In this document: one piece after another, positions 30,569 through 39,321 of the stretch
How positions within the stretch are numbered: the stretch's first letter is position 1
How the letters are laid out: every line of letters begins with the position of its first letter
Assembly: GCF_031157275.1 (NCBI RefSeq)
Contig: NZ_JAVIFW010000001.1
Coordinates: 186,001-250,000, forward strand
Direction of reading: 5' to 3'
Source: Streptomyces sp. LHD-70
Lineage (GTDB): Bacteria > Actinomycetota > Actinomycetes > Streptomycetales > Streptomycetaceae
DNA: 64,000 nucleotides
The notes under the pieces: generated by a model
Seen by the model: only the letters and a program-made list of their open reading frames with translations
Told to the model about the DNA's origin: nothing
Databases searched by the model: none
Translations under genes and position numbers: made by a program

Positions 30569-32559
30569 ACGGCACGCACGCCGAGTCGAACGGCGGCCAC
30601 GGGGAGCCGAATGGACGCGACCGGCTCGCATACAGGGAGCCGGACGGGCGCGACCGGCTCGCCCACTTCTACGACAGGCTCGACTCGATCGCGTACGGCG
30701 GCGACTACAACCCCGAGCAGTGGGGCCCCGAGACGCACGCCGAGGACGCCGAGCTGATGCGGGTGGCGGGCGTCAACCTCGCGACCGTCGGCATCTTCTC
30801 CTGGGCGAAATCCGAACCCGCCCCCGGCGCCTACGAGTTCGGCTGGCTGGACGGCCACCTGGACCGCCTCGCGGAGGCGGGAGTCGCCGTCTGCCTCGCC
30901 ACGATGACCGCGTCACCGCCGGCCTGGCTGGCCCGGCTGCACCCCGAGACGCTCCCGGTGATGGCCGACGGCACCCGGCTCCACCCGGGCTCGCGCCAGC
31001 ACTGGTGCCCGTCGAGCCCGGTCTTCCGCCAGTACGCGACGCGCCTCGTCGAACAGCTCGCCAAGCGGTACGCCGACCATCCGGCGCTCGCCCTCTGGCA
31101 CATCGGCAACGAGTTCGGCTGCCACATCTCCCGGCACTGCCACTGCGAGGTGTCCACGGCCGCCTTCCGCCGCTGGCTGCGCGCCCGCTACGGCACGCTC
31201 GACGCCCTCAACTCGGCCTGGTCCACGGACTTCTGGTCCCAGCGGTACGGCGACTGGGAGGAGATCCACACCCCGCGCACGGCGCCCTCCTTCCGCAACC
31301 CCACCCAACAGCTGGACTACCTCCGCTTCTCCTCGGACGAGCTCCTCGACTGCTACCGCGCGGAGAAGGCCGTACTGGACGCCGTGACGCCCGGGGTCCC
31401 CGTCACGACCAACTTTGTCCCGGTCGCCAAGACCCTCGATCTGTTCACGTGGGCCCGCGAGATGGACGTCGTCTCGTACGACTCGTATCCGGACCCGCAC
31501 GAACCGGACTCCGTCCACGAGGCGGCGTTCTCGTACGACGTGATGCGCGGACTGCGCGACGGGCAGCCGTGGCTGCTGATGGAGCAGGCGCCGAGCGCGG
31601 TCAACTGGCGTACGCGCAACGGCCGCAAGCAGCCGGGGCGGATGCGTCTGGACAGCTGGCAGGCGGTGGCGCACGGCGCGGACTCGGTGCTGTTCTTCCA
31701 GTGGCGGCAGTCCCGCGGCGGCGCGGAGAAGTTCCACTCGGCGATGGTGCCGCACGGCGGCCGCGAGACTCGCGTCTTCCGCGAGGTCACGGACCTCGGA
31801 GCCGAACTCGCCGCGCACCCCGAGCTGTTGGGCTCGATCCCGGAACGCTCCGAGGTCGCCCTCGTCCTCGACTGGCCGAACTGGTGGGCCCTGGAGCAGG
31901 ACGCCCACCCCAGCGCCGACGCCCGCATGCTGGACGCGGCCCACGCCCACCACCGGCCGCTGTACGACGCGTCGGTGCCGTGCGACGTGGTGCCGGTGGA
32001 CCGCGACTGGTCGGCGTACAAGCTGCTGCTCGTCCCCAACCTGTACTCGGTCTCGCAGGAGACGGCGGACCGCCTGCACGCGTATGTGTCGTCGGGCGGG
32101 ACCCTGCTGATGTCCTACTTCTCCGGCATCACCGACGAGCACGACCGCGTCCACCTCGGCGGCTACCCGGCCCCCTTCCGCGAGCTGCTCGGCCTGCGCG
32201 TCGAGGAGTTCGACCCGCTGCCGGAGGGCGGCGCGCTGCGGTTCGGCGGCGGGGGCGAGGGCACGCTGTGGTCGGAGGAGCTGGTCCTGGAGGGCGCGGC
32301 CCCGATACTGACGTACGCCGACGGCCGCCCCGCCGCCACCCGCAACCCCTACGGCGCGGGCCACGCCTGGTACCTGGGCACCCGCCCGGACCCGGTGACG
32401 ATGCGCGCGATCCTCGACCGTGCCCGCCTCGACGCGGGTGTCCGCGCCCCGGACCTCCCCGTCGGCACGCAGGTACGCACCCGGATCACGGCGGACGGGC
32501 GTCGGGTGGCGATCCGCCTGGACTACCGGGCGGGGGCGGTGACGTTGACGGTCAGCTGA
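30565..32559 (+). CDS. GH42 beta-galactosidase
   Basis: A 664-residue family 42 beta-galactosidase, without signal peptide. The acid/base Glu is E183 (WHIGNEFG) and the nucleophile E340 (LLMEQAPS). A four-Cys zinc site (C148, C186, C192, C194) matches the thermophilic A4 type. Trimerisation and C-terminal domains are present. The first 33 residues are low complexity with a repeated GRDRLA. The GTG start overlaps the gntR stop. It would cleave galactose from imported beta-galactosides, for example oligosaccharides after sialic acid removal. Confidence 0.93.
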   Translation: MNGTHAESNGGHGEPNGRDRLAYREPDGRDRLAHFYDRLDSIAYGGDYNPEQWGPETHAEDAELMRVAGVNLATVGIFSWAKSEPAPGAYEFGWLDGHLDRLAEAGVAVCLATMTASPPAWLARLHPETLPVMADGTRLHPGSRQHWCPSSPVFRQYATRLVEQLAKRYADHPALALWHIGNEFGCHISRHCHCEVSTAAFRRWLRARYGTLDALNSAWSTDFWSQRYGDWEEIHTPRTAPSFRNPTQQLDYLRFSSDELLDCYRAEKAVLDAVTPGVPVTTNFVPVAKTLDLFTWAREMDVVSYDSYPDPHEPDSVHEAAFSYDVMRGLRDGQPWLLMEQAPSAVNWRTRNGRKQPGRMRLDSWQAVAHGADSVLFFQWRQSRGGAEKFHSAMVPHGGRETRVFREVTDLGAELAAHPELLGSIPERSEVALVLDWPNWWALEQDAHPSADARMLDAAHAHHRPLYDASVPCDVVPVDRDWSAYKLLLVPNLYSVSQETADRLHAYVSSGGTLLMSYFSGITDEHDRVHLGGYPAPFRELLGLRVEEFDPLPEGGALRFGGGGEGTLWSEELVLEGAAPILTYADGRPAATRNPYGAGHAWYLGTRPDPVTMRAILDRARLDAGVRAPDLPVGTQVRTRITADGRRVAIRLDYRAGAVTLTVS

Positions 32560-32565
32560 CTGCTG

Positions 32566-32880
32566 TCACGTGACGGTGGCGGTCGCGAGCACATCCCCGA
32601 CGACCACCAGCACCACCCCGCCGACGATCAGCGCGAGGGCCCGCCGGGTCCGCCCCCTCCGGGCGAGCACGGCAGCCCCCGCGCACACGGCGGCGGCCAG
32701 CAGACAGGCCACGGCCCACGCCCCGAACGGCACCCCGCGCGCCACCCGCAACCAGATCACCCCGGGCCCGAGCAACGCGATCACACCCCCGGCAACAGCC
32801 ACCCACCGCCGAGCGACCCGCGCCCGCTGCAACTGCCCCAACACCTCTGCCCCGTAAGGCTGTTCACCCCGTTCGGTCAT
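32566..32880 (-). CDS. Small membrane protein, copy 1
   Basis: A 104-residue protein with an N-terminal hydrophilic part (MTERGEQPYGAEVLGQLQRA) and three predicted transmembrane helices (about 26-44, 51-70, 78-100). The segment VARGVPFGAWAV...RRGRTRRALALIVGG aligns with LAQGTPAGLWTA...KLGRTRWAFLTFAIG of the small membrane gene at 36.5 kb. It is divergent from a PH-like membrane protein gene, as the second copy is. Function unknown. The ATG at 32880 was chosen; longer frames would overlap the neighbour's promoter. Confidence 0.75.
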   Translation of the reverse strand: MTERGEQPYGAEVLGQLQRARVARRWVAVAGGVIALLGPGVIWLRVARGVPFGAWAVACLLAAAVCAGAAVLARRGRTRRALALIVGGVVLVVVGDVLATATVT

Positions 32881-32941
32881 GATGAACGAGGGTAGCGGGA
32901 CGGCCCGGCGGCGGTGGGGCGGACGCTTAGACTCGACGGCC

Positions 32942-33484
32942 ATGACCTCCGTCGAACTGCGCTCTCCGCGCCGAGGATCGCTGTATGTGGTCTGCACCCT
33001 GCTCTGCTTCTACTTGATCGCCCTCCTGGGGCCGCAGGTCGGGGGCGACGCAGGCGTCCGCATCGCCTTCGGCGGCCTCGGAGTGATGGTCCTCGGCGGG
33101 GTTACGCACCTGGTCTCGGACCACCGCAGCAGTACCCGCGCGACGGTCCTGCGCTTCGAGGGGACCGGCATACGGCTGCAGAACCGGTCCGGCTCGGCGT
33201 TCCTCCCGTGGCAGTCGCTCGCCGGTGTCGGTTTCCACTGGACGCGAGACTGGCGCGGCCTCCCCACATACACCCTGGAGCTGTGCCCCGCCGGGCCCGT
33301 GGCCCCCGACGACCCGGCACTCCGGCACCTGATCTGCGACGACGAACCACTCCACCCGGGCATGCCCCGCCTCCGCTACCGCATCCCCGCGAACGCGACG
33401 AAGCCCCGGATCCACCTGAAGCAGGCTTTCCAACAGCACGCCCCGCACTTGTACTTCGGCCTGGTGAAACGCCGGAGAGGCTGA
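32942..33484 (+). CDS. PH-like membrane protein, copy 1
   Basis: A 180-residue protein with two N-terminal helices (about 14-32 and 42-60) and a cytosolic C-terminal domain that looks like a bacterial PH domain (TGIRLQNRSG..LPWQSLAGVGFHW). It is a paralogue of the gene at 36.9 kb: both share (L/I)PWxxLAGVGxHW, LELCPxGP and MPRLRYRIP/LPRLRYRVP. Function unknown. The ATG at 32942 has no strong ribosome site; the spacer to the divergent small gene is only 61 bp. Confidence 0.78.
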   Translation: MTSVELRSPRRGSLYVVCTLLCFYLIALLGPQVGGDAGVRIAFGGLGVMVLGGVTHLVSDHRSSTRATVLRFEGTGIRLQNRSGSAFLPWQSLAGVGFHWTRDWRGLPTYTLELCPAGPVAPDDPALRHLICDDEPLHPGMPRLRYRIPANATKPRIHLKQAFQQHAPHLYFGLVKRRRG

Positions 33485-33502
33485 AATCCACAGCCCAAGG
33501 TC

Positions 33503-33613
33503 AGCCCCTCCGGCGTTTGAGAAGCGGGGTCCGGGGCGGAGCCCCGAAGCTCCGCAGCCACGCGGCGCCAGCCGCATATCGACACAGTCGGGAAAGGGCG
33601 GGGAGGGGAAAAA
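33503..33613. repeat. Intergenic GC hairpin repeat at convergent ends
   Basis: A copy of the CAGCCCCTCCGGCGTTTGAG...GGGGCGGAGCCCC...GGGAAAGGGCGGGGAGGGGAAAAA element, with a 40-base insert (CACGCGGCGCCAGCCGCATA...) before its tail. It lies between convergent genes and probably terminates both. Confidence 0.7.
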
Positions 33614-33614
33614 C

Positions 33615-34559
33615 TCAGCGCGACCGCAGCAGCGCCGACCCCAGCGGCGTGAGCGCATGGTGGACCGAGTTGCTCCGGCGGACGCTCGACACCAGACCCG
33701 CGCCGCGCAGCACCGCCGCGTGCTCGCTCGCCGTGGACAGTGGGACGCCCGCCCGCAAGGCCAGCTCCGTCGTCGTGCACGTGCCCGCCAGCGCGCGCAG
33801 GATCGCCGCCCGGGTGGGGCCCATCAGCGGGCCCAGACCGCATTCCGTGCGGGCGGGAGCGGCGTCCCGGCCCGCCGGGTACACCAGGACCGGCGGCAGC
33901 GACTCGTCCGCGAGGGCCACCGGCGTACGGCAGAAGTAGGACGGCACGAGCAGCAACCCGCGCCCCTCAAGCCGCAACTCCCGCTGAAACGGGTACGCCA
34001 CCTCCAGTACGGGCGAGCGCCACCGCATGTCCGGCCCGTACGTCCGCAGCATCGCCTCCGCGCCGCCCTGCCACAGCGCGTGCAGCCGGAGCGAGCGGTC
34101 GGCGTCCGTGCAGCGGCCGACGCGGGTCCAGGCGGGCCCGAGCGCCCGGTGATGGTAGTCGCGCAGGCAGCGGGCCAGCCCGCGCAGCACGGACGGCTTG
34201 CCGTCGGCCAGGCCGAGCGTCCAGTCGGGCAGCGTGTTCCGCCGTGCCAGGCGGGCGAGTTCGGCCCGGAGCCGGCGGCGCGGCGTGGACATCAGCGCTT
34301 CGAGCCCGTGCTCCACCCCGGCCGCGGCGGCGGGCGGCGTGAGGAAGTCCGGGAAGTACCCACGGGCCGGTACGAGCGGCAGCAGCAGCCGCAGGGCGGT
34401 GGAGCGGAGGCCGGCGTTCTCGCGTACGGCGGCCAGTGCGGGTTCGGGTCGCCGGTCCTGTAGCCGGTGCAGGCTGAGGACGGTCTCCCAGAGCGGATCG
34501 GCCCCGTCGGAGACCCGGGTGCGGGACAGGTCGGCGGCGGTGAAGTGGATACGCAGCAC
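33615..34559 (-). CDS. ArsR-like winged-helix regulator (DUF5937 type)
   Basis: A 314-residue regulator with the Streptomyces-typical start LRIHFTAADLSRTRV, a 200-residue N-terminal domain of unknown fold and a C-terminal ArsR-like winged helix (about 245-310; LAGTCTTTELALRAGVPLSTASEHAAVLRGAGLV). GTG 34559 has a GGGGG run eight bases upstream. It is divergent from the HTH-pseudoglycosidase gene with 177 bp between them, so it may regulate that gene. Effector unknown. Confidence 0.82.
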   Translation of the reverse strand: MLRIHFTAADLSRTRVSDGADPLWETVLSLHRLQDRRPEPALAAVRENAGLRSTALRLLLPLVPARGYFPDFLTPPAAAAGVEHGLEALMSTPRRRLRAELARLARRNTLPDWTLGLADGKPSVLRGLARCLRDYHHRALGPAWTRVGRCTDADRSLRLHALWQGGAEAMLRTYGPDMRWRSPVLEVAYPFQRELRLEGRGLLLVPSYFCRTPVALADESLPPVLVYPAGRDAAPARTECGLGPLMGPTRAAILRALAGTCTTTELALRAGVPLSTASEHAAVLRGAGLVSSVRRSNSVHHALTPLGSALLRSR

Positions 34560-34736
34560 AGGTGTTTCCCCCGATTGTTCTCGTGCGGTCGCCGATCCCC
34601 CGAACGGCGACATCCAGACGATCTCGGGCACCGCCCCCGCTGGCAAGGAGGCGGCGTCCCGCTGGGACGGTGGGACGCCCGAAACCGCCCGACCTGCTAT
34701 CTTCTGCCGCTGTGGGACGGACGGGGGAGGCGCGCG

Positions 34737-36503
34737 TTGCCCGGAACTCACCAACTCGCCGATTTGCTGCAGGCGTTGAAGGAGCGGAGCGGCCGCAGCT
34801 ACTCCGCACTCGCCCAGCGCACGGGCCTGAGCCGCTCGTCGGTGCACCGGTACTGCCAGGGCCTGACCGTGCCCGCGAGCTTCGGCGTCGTCGAACGCAT
34901 CGCCCGCGTCTGCGGCGCCGAACGGGACGAGCTCGACCGGCTGTACGCGGCGTGGGTACGGGCGGCGGCCGAAGAGCCCGAGGTTCCTGAAGTTGAGGTT
35001 CCTGGCCCCGAGGTTCCCGAAGCCGCCGTTCCTGAACCCGAGGTGCCCGAAGCCGCGGTTTCGGAACCCGAGGTTCCCGAACCCGAGCCCCGGGTTCGCG
35101 AGCCCCAGCTCCCCGACCCCCAGGCCCCGGACCCCGAGGAGCCCCAACCTCCCAGCCTCGACGCCAAGCCGCCCAGAAGAACCAGCCCTCTTCTGGCCGC
35201 AGCCCTGGCCCTCACCCTCATCACGCTCGCCGCCCTCGCGTACGCCACCTTCGCCCCCACCCCGAAGAGCCCGCCGAAGCCGCAGGCCCAAGGCCCGGCC
35301 CAGCAACTCTCCGGCCCTGACTGGCACATGGCCCCGCAGAAGCTCGACCCGGCCTACTTCGGCATGACGATGAACACCGACACCGGCCAGACCCCCGACT
35401 TCCGCGTCGGCGGCCTGCGCCTGTGGGACGGCGAGACCCGCTGGGGCCAGGTCGAGCCGGAGCGCGGCGAGTTCGAGTGGTCGGTCCTGGAACGACTCGT
35501 CGAAGGCGCCGAACGGGCCGATCTCCCCGTCCTGTTCACCTTCGGCGGCACCCCCGGCTGGGCCGCCCCCGACAGCCCCCGCACGCTCTACACGGACGGC
35601 ACCCGCACCGCACCCCCCGACGACCTGGCCGACTGGGACCGCTTCGTCACGGCCGTCGTCACCCGCTACCAGGGCCGCATCGCCGCGTACGAACTCTGGG
35701 ACAACGTCGGCGCGAGCTCCCACTACTCCGGGGACATGCGCACCCTGGCCGAGATGGTCCGCCGCGCCGCCCGCATCATCGAGCGGATCGACCCGCGGGC
35801 GGCCGTGGCCTGCCCGTCCTTCGGCGGCCTGTGGGAGCGCGAAGGCCAGGAGCTGCTAAGGGAGTTCGCCAGGACCGGCGCGTACGACGTCTGCGACGCG
35901 GCCGCCATGAAACTCCACCCGCGCCGCGCCGACGGCCCGCCGGAGGAGATCGTCGACCTGGCCCGCACGGTGCAGGACGACATCCTGTACGGCGAGGGCG
36001 TCGGCATCACCCTGTGGAACACCGGCCCCGGCCGCGACATCGTCACCCGCCCCGCCCTCGACGCCCGCCGCGCCCAGGACTACGCGGTCCGCTTCTACCT
36101 CGCGGGCCTCCTCGCCCGCCGCGCCGAGCTGAGCCGGATGTACTTCTACAGCTGGGGCGGTACGAGGGTGCCGCTCGTCGTCCAGGCCGTCGGCGGCGCC
36201 CCCACGGAGGCGGGCAGGCGCATCGGCCGCCTCCAGGAGTGGATCTCCGGCACCCGCATCACGTCCTGCGGCCGAGGCGAACGCGTGGGCCTGCCGAAGG
36301 GCGTCCACGAGTGCCGTTTCGTACGCGGCAACGGGAAGGAGTGGCGGGCGGTCCGCTGGACCAGAAGCGGCACGGCGACCACCGAACTCGAGCCGGGCGT
36401 AAGCCGGTTGCACCACCTCGACGGCACGAGCGAGCCCGCCCGGCCGGGGGAGCGGATCGTGTACGGGGAGACGCCGGTGCTGGTGGAGTACGGGGCGCCT
36501 TAG
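34737..36503 (+). CDS. HTH-transmembrane protein with pseudo-glycosidase ectodomain
   Basis: A 588-residue single-pass membrane protein. Residues 7-60 are an XRE-type HTH (LAQRTGLSRSSVHRYCQG); 78-140 a Pro/Glu/Val repeat spacer (PEVPE units); 151-171 one transmembrane helix; 196 to about 510 a TIM-barrel domain like GH39/GH5 hydrolases. The usual acid/base Glu of WNEP is missing (YELWDNVG, W321-D322-N323), and the usual nucleophile Glu of the TEW motif is Leu (ITLWNTG, L426). The outer domain is thus probably a binding sensor, not an enzyme. TTG 34737 has a perfect GGGGGAGG six bases upstream. The stop overlaps that of the convergent neighbour. Confidence 0.8.
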   Translation: MPGTHQLADLLQALKERSGRSYSALAQRTGLSRSSVHRYCQGLTVPASFGVVERIARVCGAERDELDRLYAAWVRAAAEEPEVPEVEVPGPEVPEAAVPEPEVPEAAVSEPEVPEPEPRVREPQLPDPQAPDPEEPQPPSLDAKPPRRTSPLLAAALALTLITLAALAYATFAPTPKSPPKPQAQGPAQQLSGPDWHMAPQKLDPAYFGMTMNTDTGQTPDFRVGGLRLWDGETRWGQVEPERGEFEWSVLERLVEGAERADLPVLFTFGGTPGWAAPDSPRTLYTDGTRTAPPDDLADWDRFVTAVVTRYQGRIAAYELWDNVGASSHYSGDMRTLAEMVRRAARIIERIDPRAAVACPSFGGLWEREGQELLREFARTGAYDVCDAAAMKLHPRRADGPPEEIVDLARTVQDDILYGEGVGITLWNTGPGRDIVTRPALDARRAQDYAVRFYLAGLLARRAELSRMYFYSWGGTRVPLVVQAVGGAPTEAGRRIGRLQEWISGTRITSCGRGERVGLPKGVHECRFVRGNGKEWRAVRWTRSGTATTELEPGVSRLHHLDGTSEPARPGERIVYGETPVLVEYGAP

Positions 36504-36850
36504 GAGGTCAGGCCGGGGGTGTCTCCGAACGCGGCGAGCGCATAGCCGATGGCGAACGTCAGGAAGGCCCAGCGCGTACGCCCCAGCTTGGCCAGCGTCC
36601 AGGCCGGCACGGACAGGAGTGCGCCGAGTGCGTAGAAGGCGGTCCACAGCCCGGCAGGGGTGCCTTGGGCCAGGCGCATCACCAGCAGGCCTGCGCACAT
36701 CAGGCCCAGGACGGCCGCGACGAACATCGACACCTGGCGCGTCGTCCGCGCGTTCCGCGACCGGTCCCGCGAGACCCCCGTCTGCCCCTGGCGCGCGAAC
36801 GCGTTCCTCAGCTCGTCCCGTTCGCTCTGTCCCTGCCCCCGCATGTCCAT
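36500..36850 (-). CDS. Small membrane protein, copy 2
   Basis: A 116-residue protein: a charged N-terminus (MDMRGQGQSERDELRNAF) and three helices (about 41-58, 66-83, 90-108). The helical part is similar to the 104-residue protein at 32.6 kb (GRTRWAF/GRTRRAL, ending in GD). It is divergent from the second PH-like gene. Its TAA overlaps the TAG of the pseudoglycosidase gene by two bases. Start uncertain: an ATG at 36859 is also possible. Confidence 0.75.
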   Translation of the reverse strand: MDMRGQGQSERDELRNAFARQGQTGVSRDRSRNARTTRQVSMFVAAVLGLMCAGLLVMRLAQGTPAGLWTAFYALGALLSVPAWTLAKLGRTRWAFLTFAIGYALAAFGDTPGLTS

Positions 36851-36890
36851 GACGCCCATCGTAGAGGCAGGGGCCCGGCACCTAGACTGC

Positions 36891-37550
36891 ATGCCCATGT
36901 CCAGTCCTTACGCGCATGGTCCCGCCCCTTCCGCCTCGGTCATACCGATGGGCGGTGAGGCGTTGGGTCAGCAGGCCAAGGGCGCCGCCGGGTGTTCCTT
37001 CTTCGCCCTGCTCCTCATCGGCGTCGGCTTGGTGGCGCTGCTCGACCCCAACGGGGCGCCGAACAAGGGGGGTTGGCTCTTCATCGCCCTCGCCCTGATC
37101 CCGTTGGCCTTCGTGTTCCTGTTCCTCAGGCACGGCTGGAAGGCCCGTAAGTCGTTCATCGCCGTCGACCACGTCGGCCTGTGGATCAGAAACCCCATCG
37201 GCGGCAAGGTCATCCCCTGGGACACCCTCGCCGGGGTCGGCCTGCACTGGAGCCGGTCCACCAGCAAGGCCGTGGGCACGCAGTTCTCGCTCGAACTGTG
37301 CCCGAGCGGCCCGATCGACCGCGACCACCCGGTCCTGTGGAACCTGGTCCGCGACGAGGAGCCCCTCCAGCCGAACCTGCCGCGCCTGCGCTACCGGGTC
37401 CCGGTCGGCAAGAAGAACAAGCCGCTCCTGGTGGGTGCCGTGCAGCAGCACGTCCCGCAGCTGTGGCTCGGCGAGGCCGAACGCGAGCCGAACCACATCG
37501 GCTTCCCCGACGTGAAGGGCCACAAGGAGCGCACGCGCGGCGCCCGGTAG
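36891..37550 (+). CDS. PH-like membrane protein, copy 2
   Basis: A 219-residue paralogue of the protein at 32.9 kb. A short Pro/Ser-rich N-terminus, two helices (about 34-51 and 60-80), then the PH-like domain with IPWDTLAGVGLHW, LELCPSGP, LPRLRYRVP and a C-terminal LWLGEAERE. It is 35 residues longer than copy 1 at the C-terminus. ATGs at 36891 and 36897 are equally likely. Separated from recO by 73 bp on the same strand. Function unknown. Confidence 0.78.
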   Translation: MPMSSPYAHGPAPSASVIPMGGEALGQQAKGAAGCSFFALLLIGVGLVALLDPNGAPNKGGWLFIALALIPLAFVFLFLRHGWKARKSFIAVDHVGLWIRNPIGGKVIPWDTLAGVGLHWSRSTSKAVGTQFSLELCPSGPIDRDHPVLWNLVRDEEPLQPNLPRLRYRVPVGKKNKPLLVGAVQQHVPQLWLGEAEREPNHIGFPDVKGHKERTRGAR

Positions 37551-37623
37551 GGCCGTCCGCGGGCCCCGGAGTGCGGCTGCCCCACCGGCCCCGGCGCCAC
37601 ATCCCGTACGCGACAATGAACGC

Positions 37624-38373
37624 ATGAGCCTTTTCCGTGACGATGGGATCGTCCTGCGCACCCAGAAGCTGGGCGAGGCCGACCGCATCATCACGCTGCT
37701 CACCCGCGGCCACGGGCGCGTGCGGGCCGTGGCGCGAGGAGTGCGTCGTACGAAGTCCAAGTTCGGTGCGCGGCTCGAACCCTTCTCGCACGTGGACGTG
37801 CAGTTCTTCGCGCGCGGCAGTGAACTGATCGGCCGCGGGCTGCCGTTGTGTACGCAGAGTGAGACGATCGCTGCGTACGGTGGCGGGATCGTGACGGAGT
37901 ACGCGCGCTACACCGCCGGTACGGCCATGCTGGAGACGGCCGAGCGGTTCACGGACCACGAGGGCGAGCCGGCGGTGCAGCAGTATCTGCTGCTCGTCGG
38001 CGGGCTGCGGACGCTGGCGCGCGGCGAGCACGCCCCGCATCTCGTCCTCGACGCGTTCCTGCTGCGCTCGCTCGCGGTGAACGGATACGCGCCGAGCTTC
38101 GTGAACTGCGCGAAATGCGGCATGCCCGGACCGAACCGGTTCTTCTCGGTCGCGGCGGGAGGAGTGGTCTGCGCCGAGTGCCGGGTGCCGGGAAGCGTCG
38201 TACCCTCTGCGGAGGCCATCGGCCTGCTCGGTGCCCTGCTGACCGGGGACTGGGCGACGGCGGACGCGTGCGAGGCGCGGCACGTCCGGGAGGGCAGCGG
38301 GCTCGTGTCGGCGTATCTGCACTGGCACTTGGAGCGCGGACTGCGCTCGCTGCGGTACGTCGAGAAGACCTAG
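37624..38373 (+). CDS. recO: DNA repair protein RecO
   Basis: A 249-residue mediator that loads RecA with RecR in gap and RecF-pathway repair. The N-terminal OB domain (MSLFRDDGIVLRTQKLGEADRIITL) and the four-Cys zinc module (CAKC...CAEC) are intact. The length is usual. Downstream uppS starts after 39 bp, and recO-uppS is a conserved actinobacterial pair. Confidence 0.96.
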   Translation: MSLFRDDGIVLRTQKLGEADRIITLLTRGHGRVRAVARGVRRTKSKFGARLEPFSHVDVQFFARGSELIGRGLPLCTQSETIAAYGGGIVTEYARYTAGTAMLETAERFTDHEGEPAVQQYLLLVGGLRTLARGEHAPHLVLDAFLLRSLAVNGYAPSFVNCAKCGMPGPNRFFSVAAGGVVCAECRVPGSVVPSAEAIGLLGALLTGDWATADACEARHVREGSGLVSAYLHWHLERGLRSLRYVEKT

Positions 38374-38412
38374 CAGGACCTGGTAACCAGAGAGCGGGAG
38401 CGAGTAACCACC

Positions 38413-39255
38413 ATGGCACGACGCGGGATTCTGGGCGGCCGGTCGCGGCGCGAGTACAAGGTGCCCGAGCCGCACCCGTCGGGGGCGAAGCCGCCGAAGC
38501 TCCCCGGAGAGCTGGTGCCTGGCCATGTCGCCGTCGTCATGGACGGCAACGGCCGCTGGGCCAAGGAGCGGGGGCTGCCGCGCACCGAGGGCCACAAGGT
38601 GGGTGCCGAGCGCGTCCTCGACGTACTGCAGGGCGCGATCGAGATGGGCGTCGGGGCGATCTCGCTGTACGCCTTCTCCACGGAGAACTGGAAGCGGTCG
38701 CCGGACGAGGTGCGCTTCCTGATGAACTTCAACCGGGACTTCATCCGCAAGACGCGTGACCAGCTCGACGAGCTGGGCGTGCGGGTGCGGTGGGTCGGCC
38801 GGATGCCGAAGCTGTGGAAGTCGGTCGCCAAGGAGCTGGAGATCTCCCAGGAGCAGACCAAGGACAACGACAAGCTGACGCTGTACTTCTGCATGAACTA
38901 CGGCGGCCGCGCGGAGATCGCGGACGCGGCGCAGGCCCTCGCGGAGGACGTGAAGGCGGGGCGGCTCGACCCGTCGAAGGTCAGCGAGAAGACGTTCGCG
39001 AAGTACCTGTACTACCCGGACATGCCGGACGTCGACCTGTTCCTGCGCCCCAGCGGCGAACAGCGCACGTCCAACTACCTGCTCTGGCAGAGCGCTTACG
39101 CGGAGATGGTCTTCCAGGACGTCCTGTGGCCCGACTTCGACCGCCGCGACCTGTGGCGGGCGTGTATCGAGTACGCCCAGCGGGACCGCCGCTTCGGGGG
39201 CGCGGTCCCGAACGAGGAGCTGGAGCGGATGGAACGGGAGATGCAGGGGCGTTGA
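38413..39255 (+). CDS. uppS: Isoprenyl (undecaprenyl) diphosphate synthase
   Basis: A 280-residue cis-prenyltransferase that makes the lipid carrier for peptidoglycan and polysaccharide. [13 protein letters not shown] near residue 37-49 carries the catalytic Asp; [10 protein letters not shown] and the C-terminal [18 protein letters not shown] are complete. A 30-residue basic N-terminal extension ([21 protein letters not shown]) is usual in Streptomyces. The stop is followed by an intergenic repeat facing zur. Confidence 0.96.
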   Translation: MARRGILGGRSRREYKVPEPHPSGAKPPKLPGELVPGHVAVVMDGNGRWAKERGLPRTEGHKVGAERVLDVLQGAIEMGVGAISLYAFSTENWKRSPDEVRFLMNFNRDFIRKTRDQLDELGVRVRWVGRMPKLWKSVAKELEISQEQTKDNDKLTLYFCMNYGGRAEIADAAQALAEDVKAGRLDPSKVSEKTFAKYLYYPDMPDVDLFLRPSGEQRTSNYLLWQSAYAEMVFQDVLWPDFDRRDLWRACIEYAQRDRRFGGAVPNEELERMEREMQGR

Positions 39256-39321
39256 TTTTCAGCCCCTCCGGCGTTTGAGACGGGGGAGGAGGGGTGCGGG
39301 GGCGGAGCCCCCGCGAAACCC
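39256..39321. repeat. Short copy of the intergenic GC repeat
   Basis: TTTTCAGCCCCTCCGGCG then TTTGAGACGGGG and GCGGGGGCGGAGCCCCCGC form a compact copy of the repeat at the convergent uppS/zur ends. It probably terminates both genes. Confidence 0.65.
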
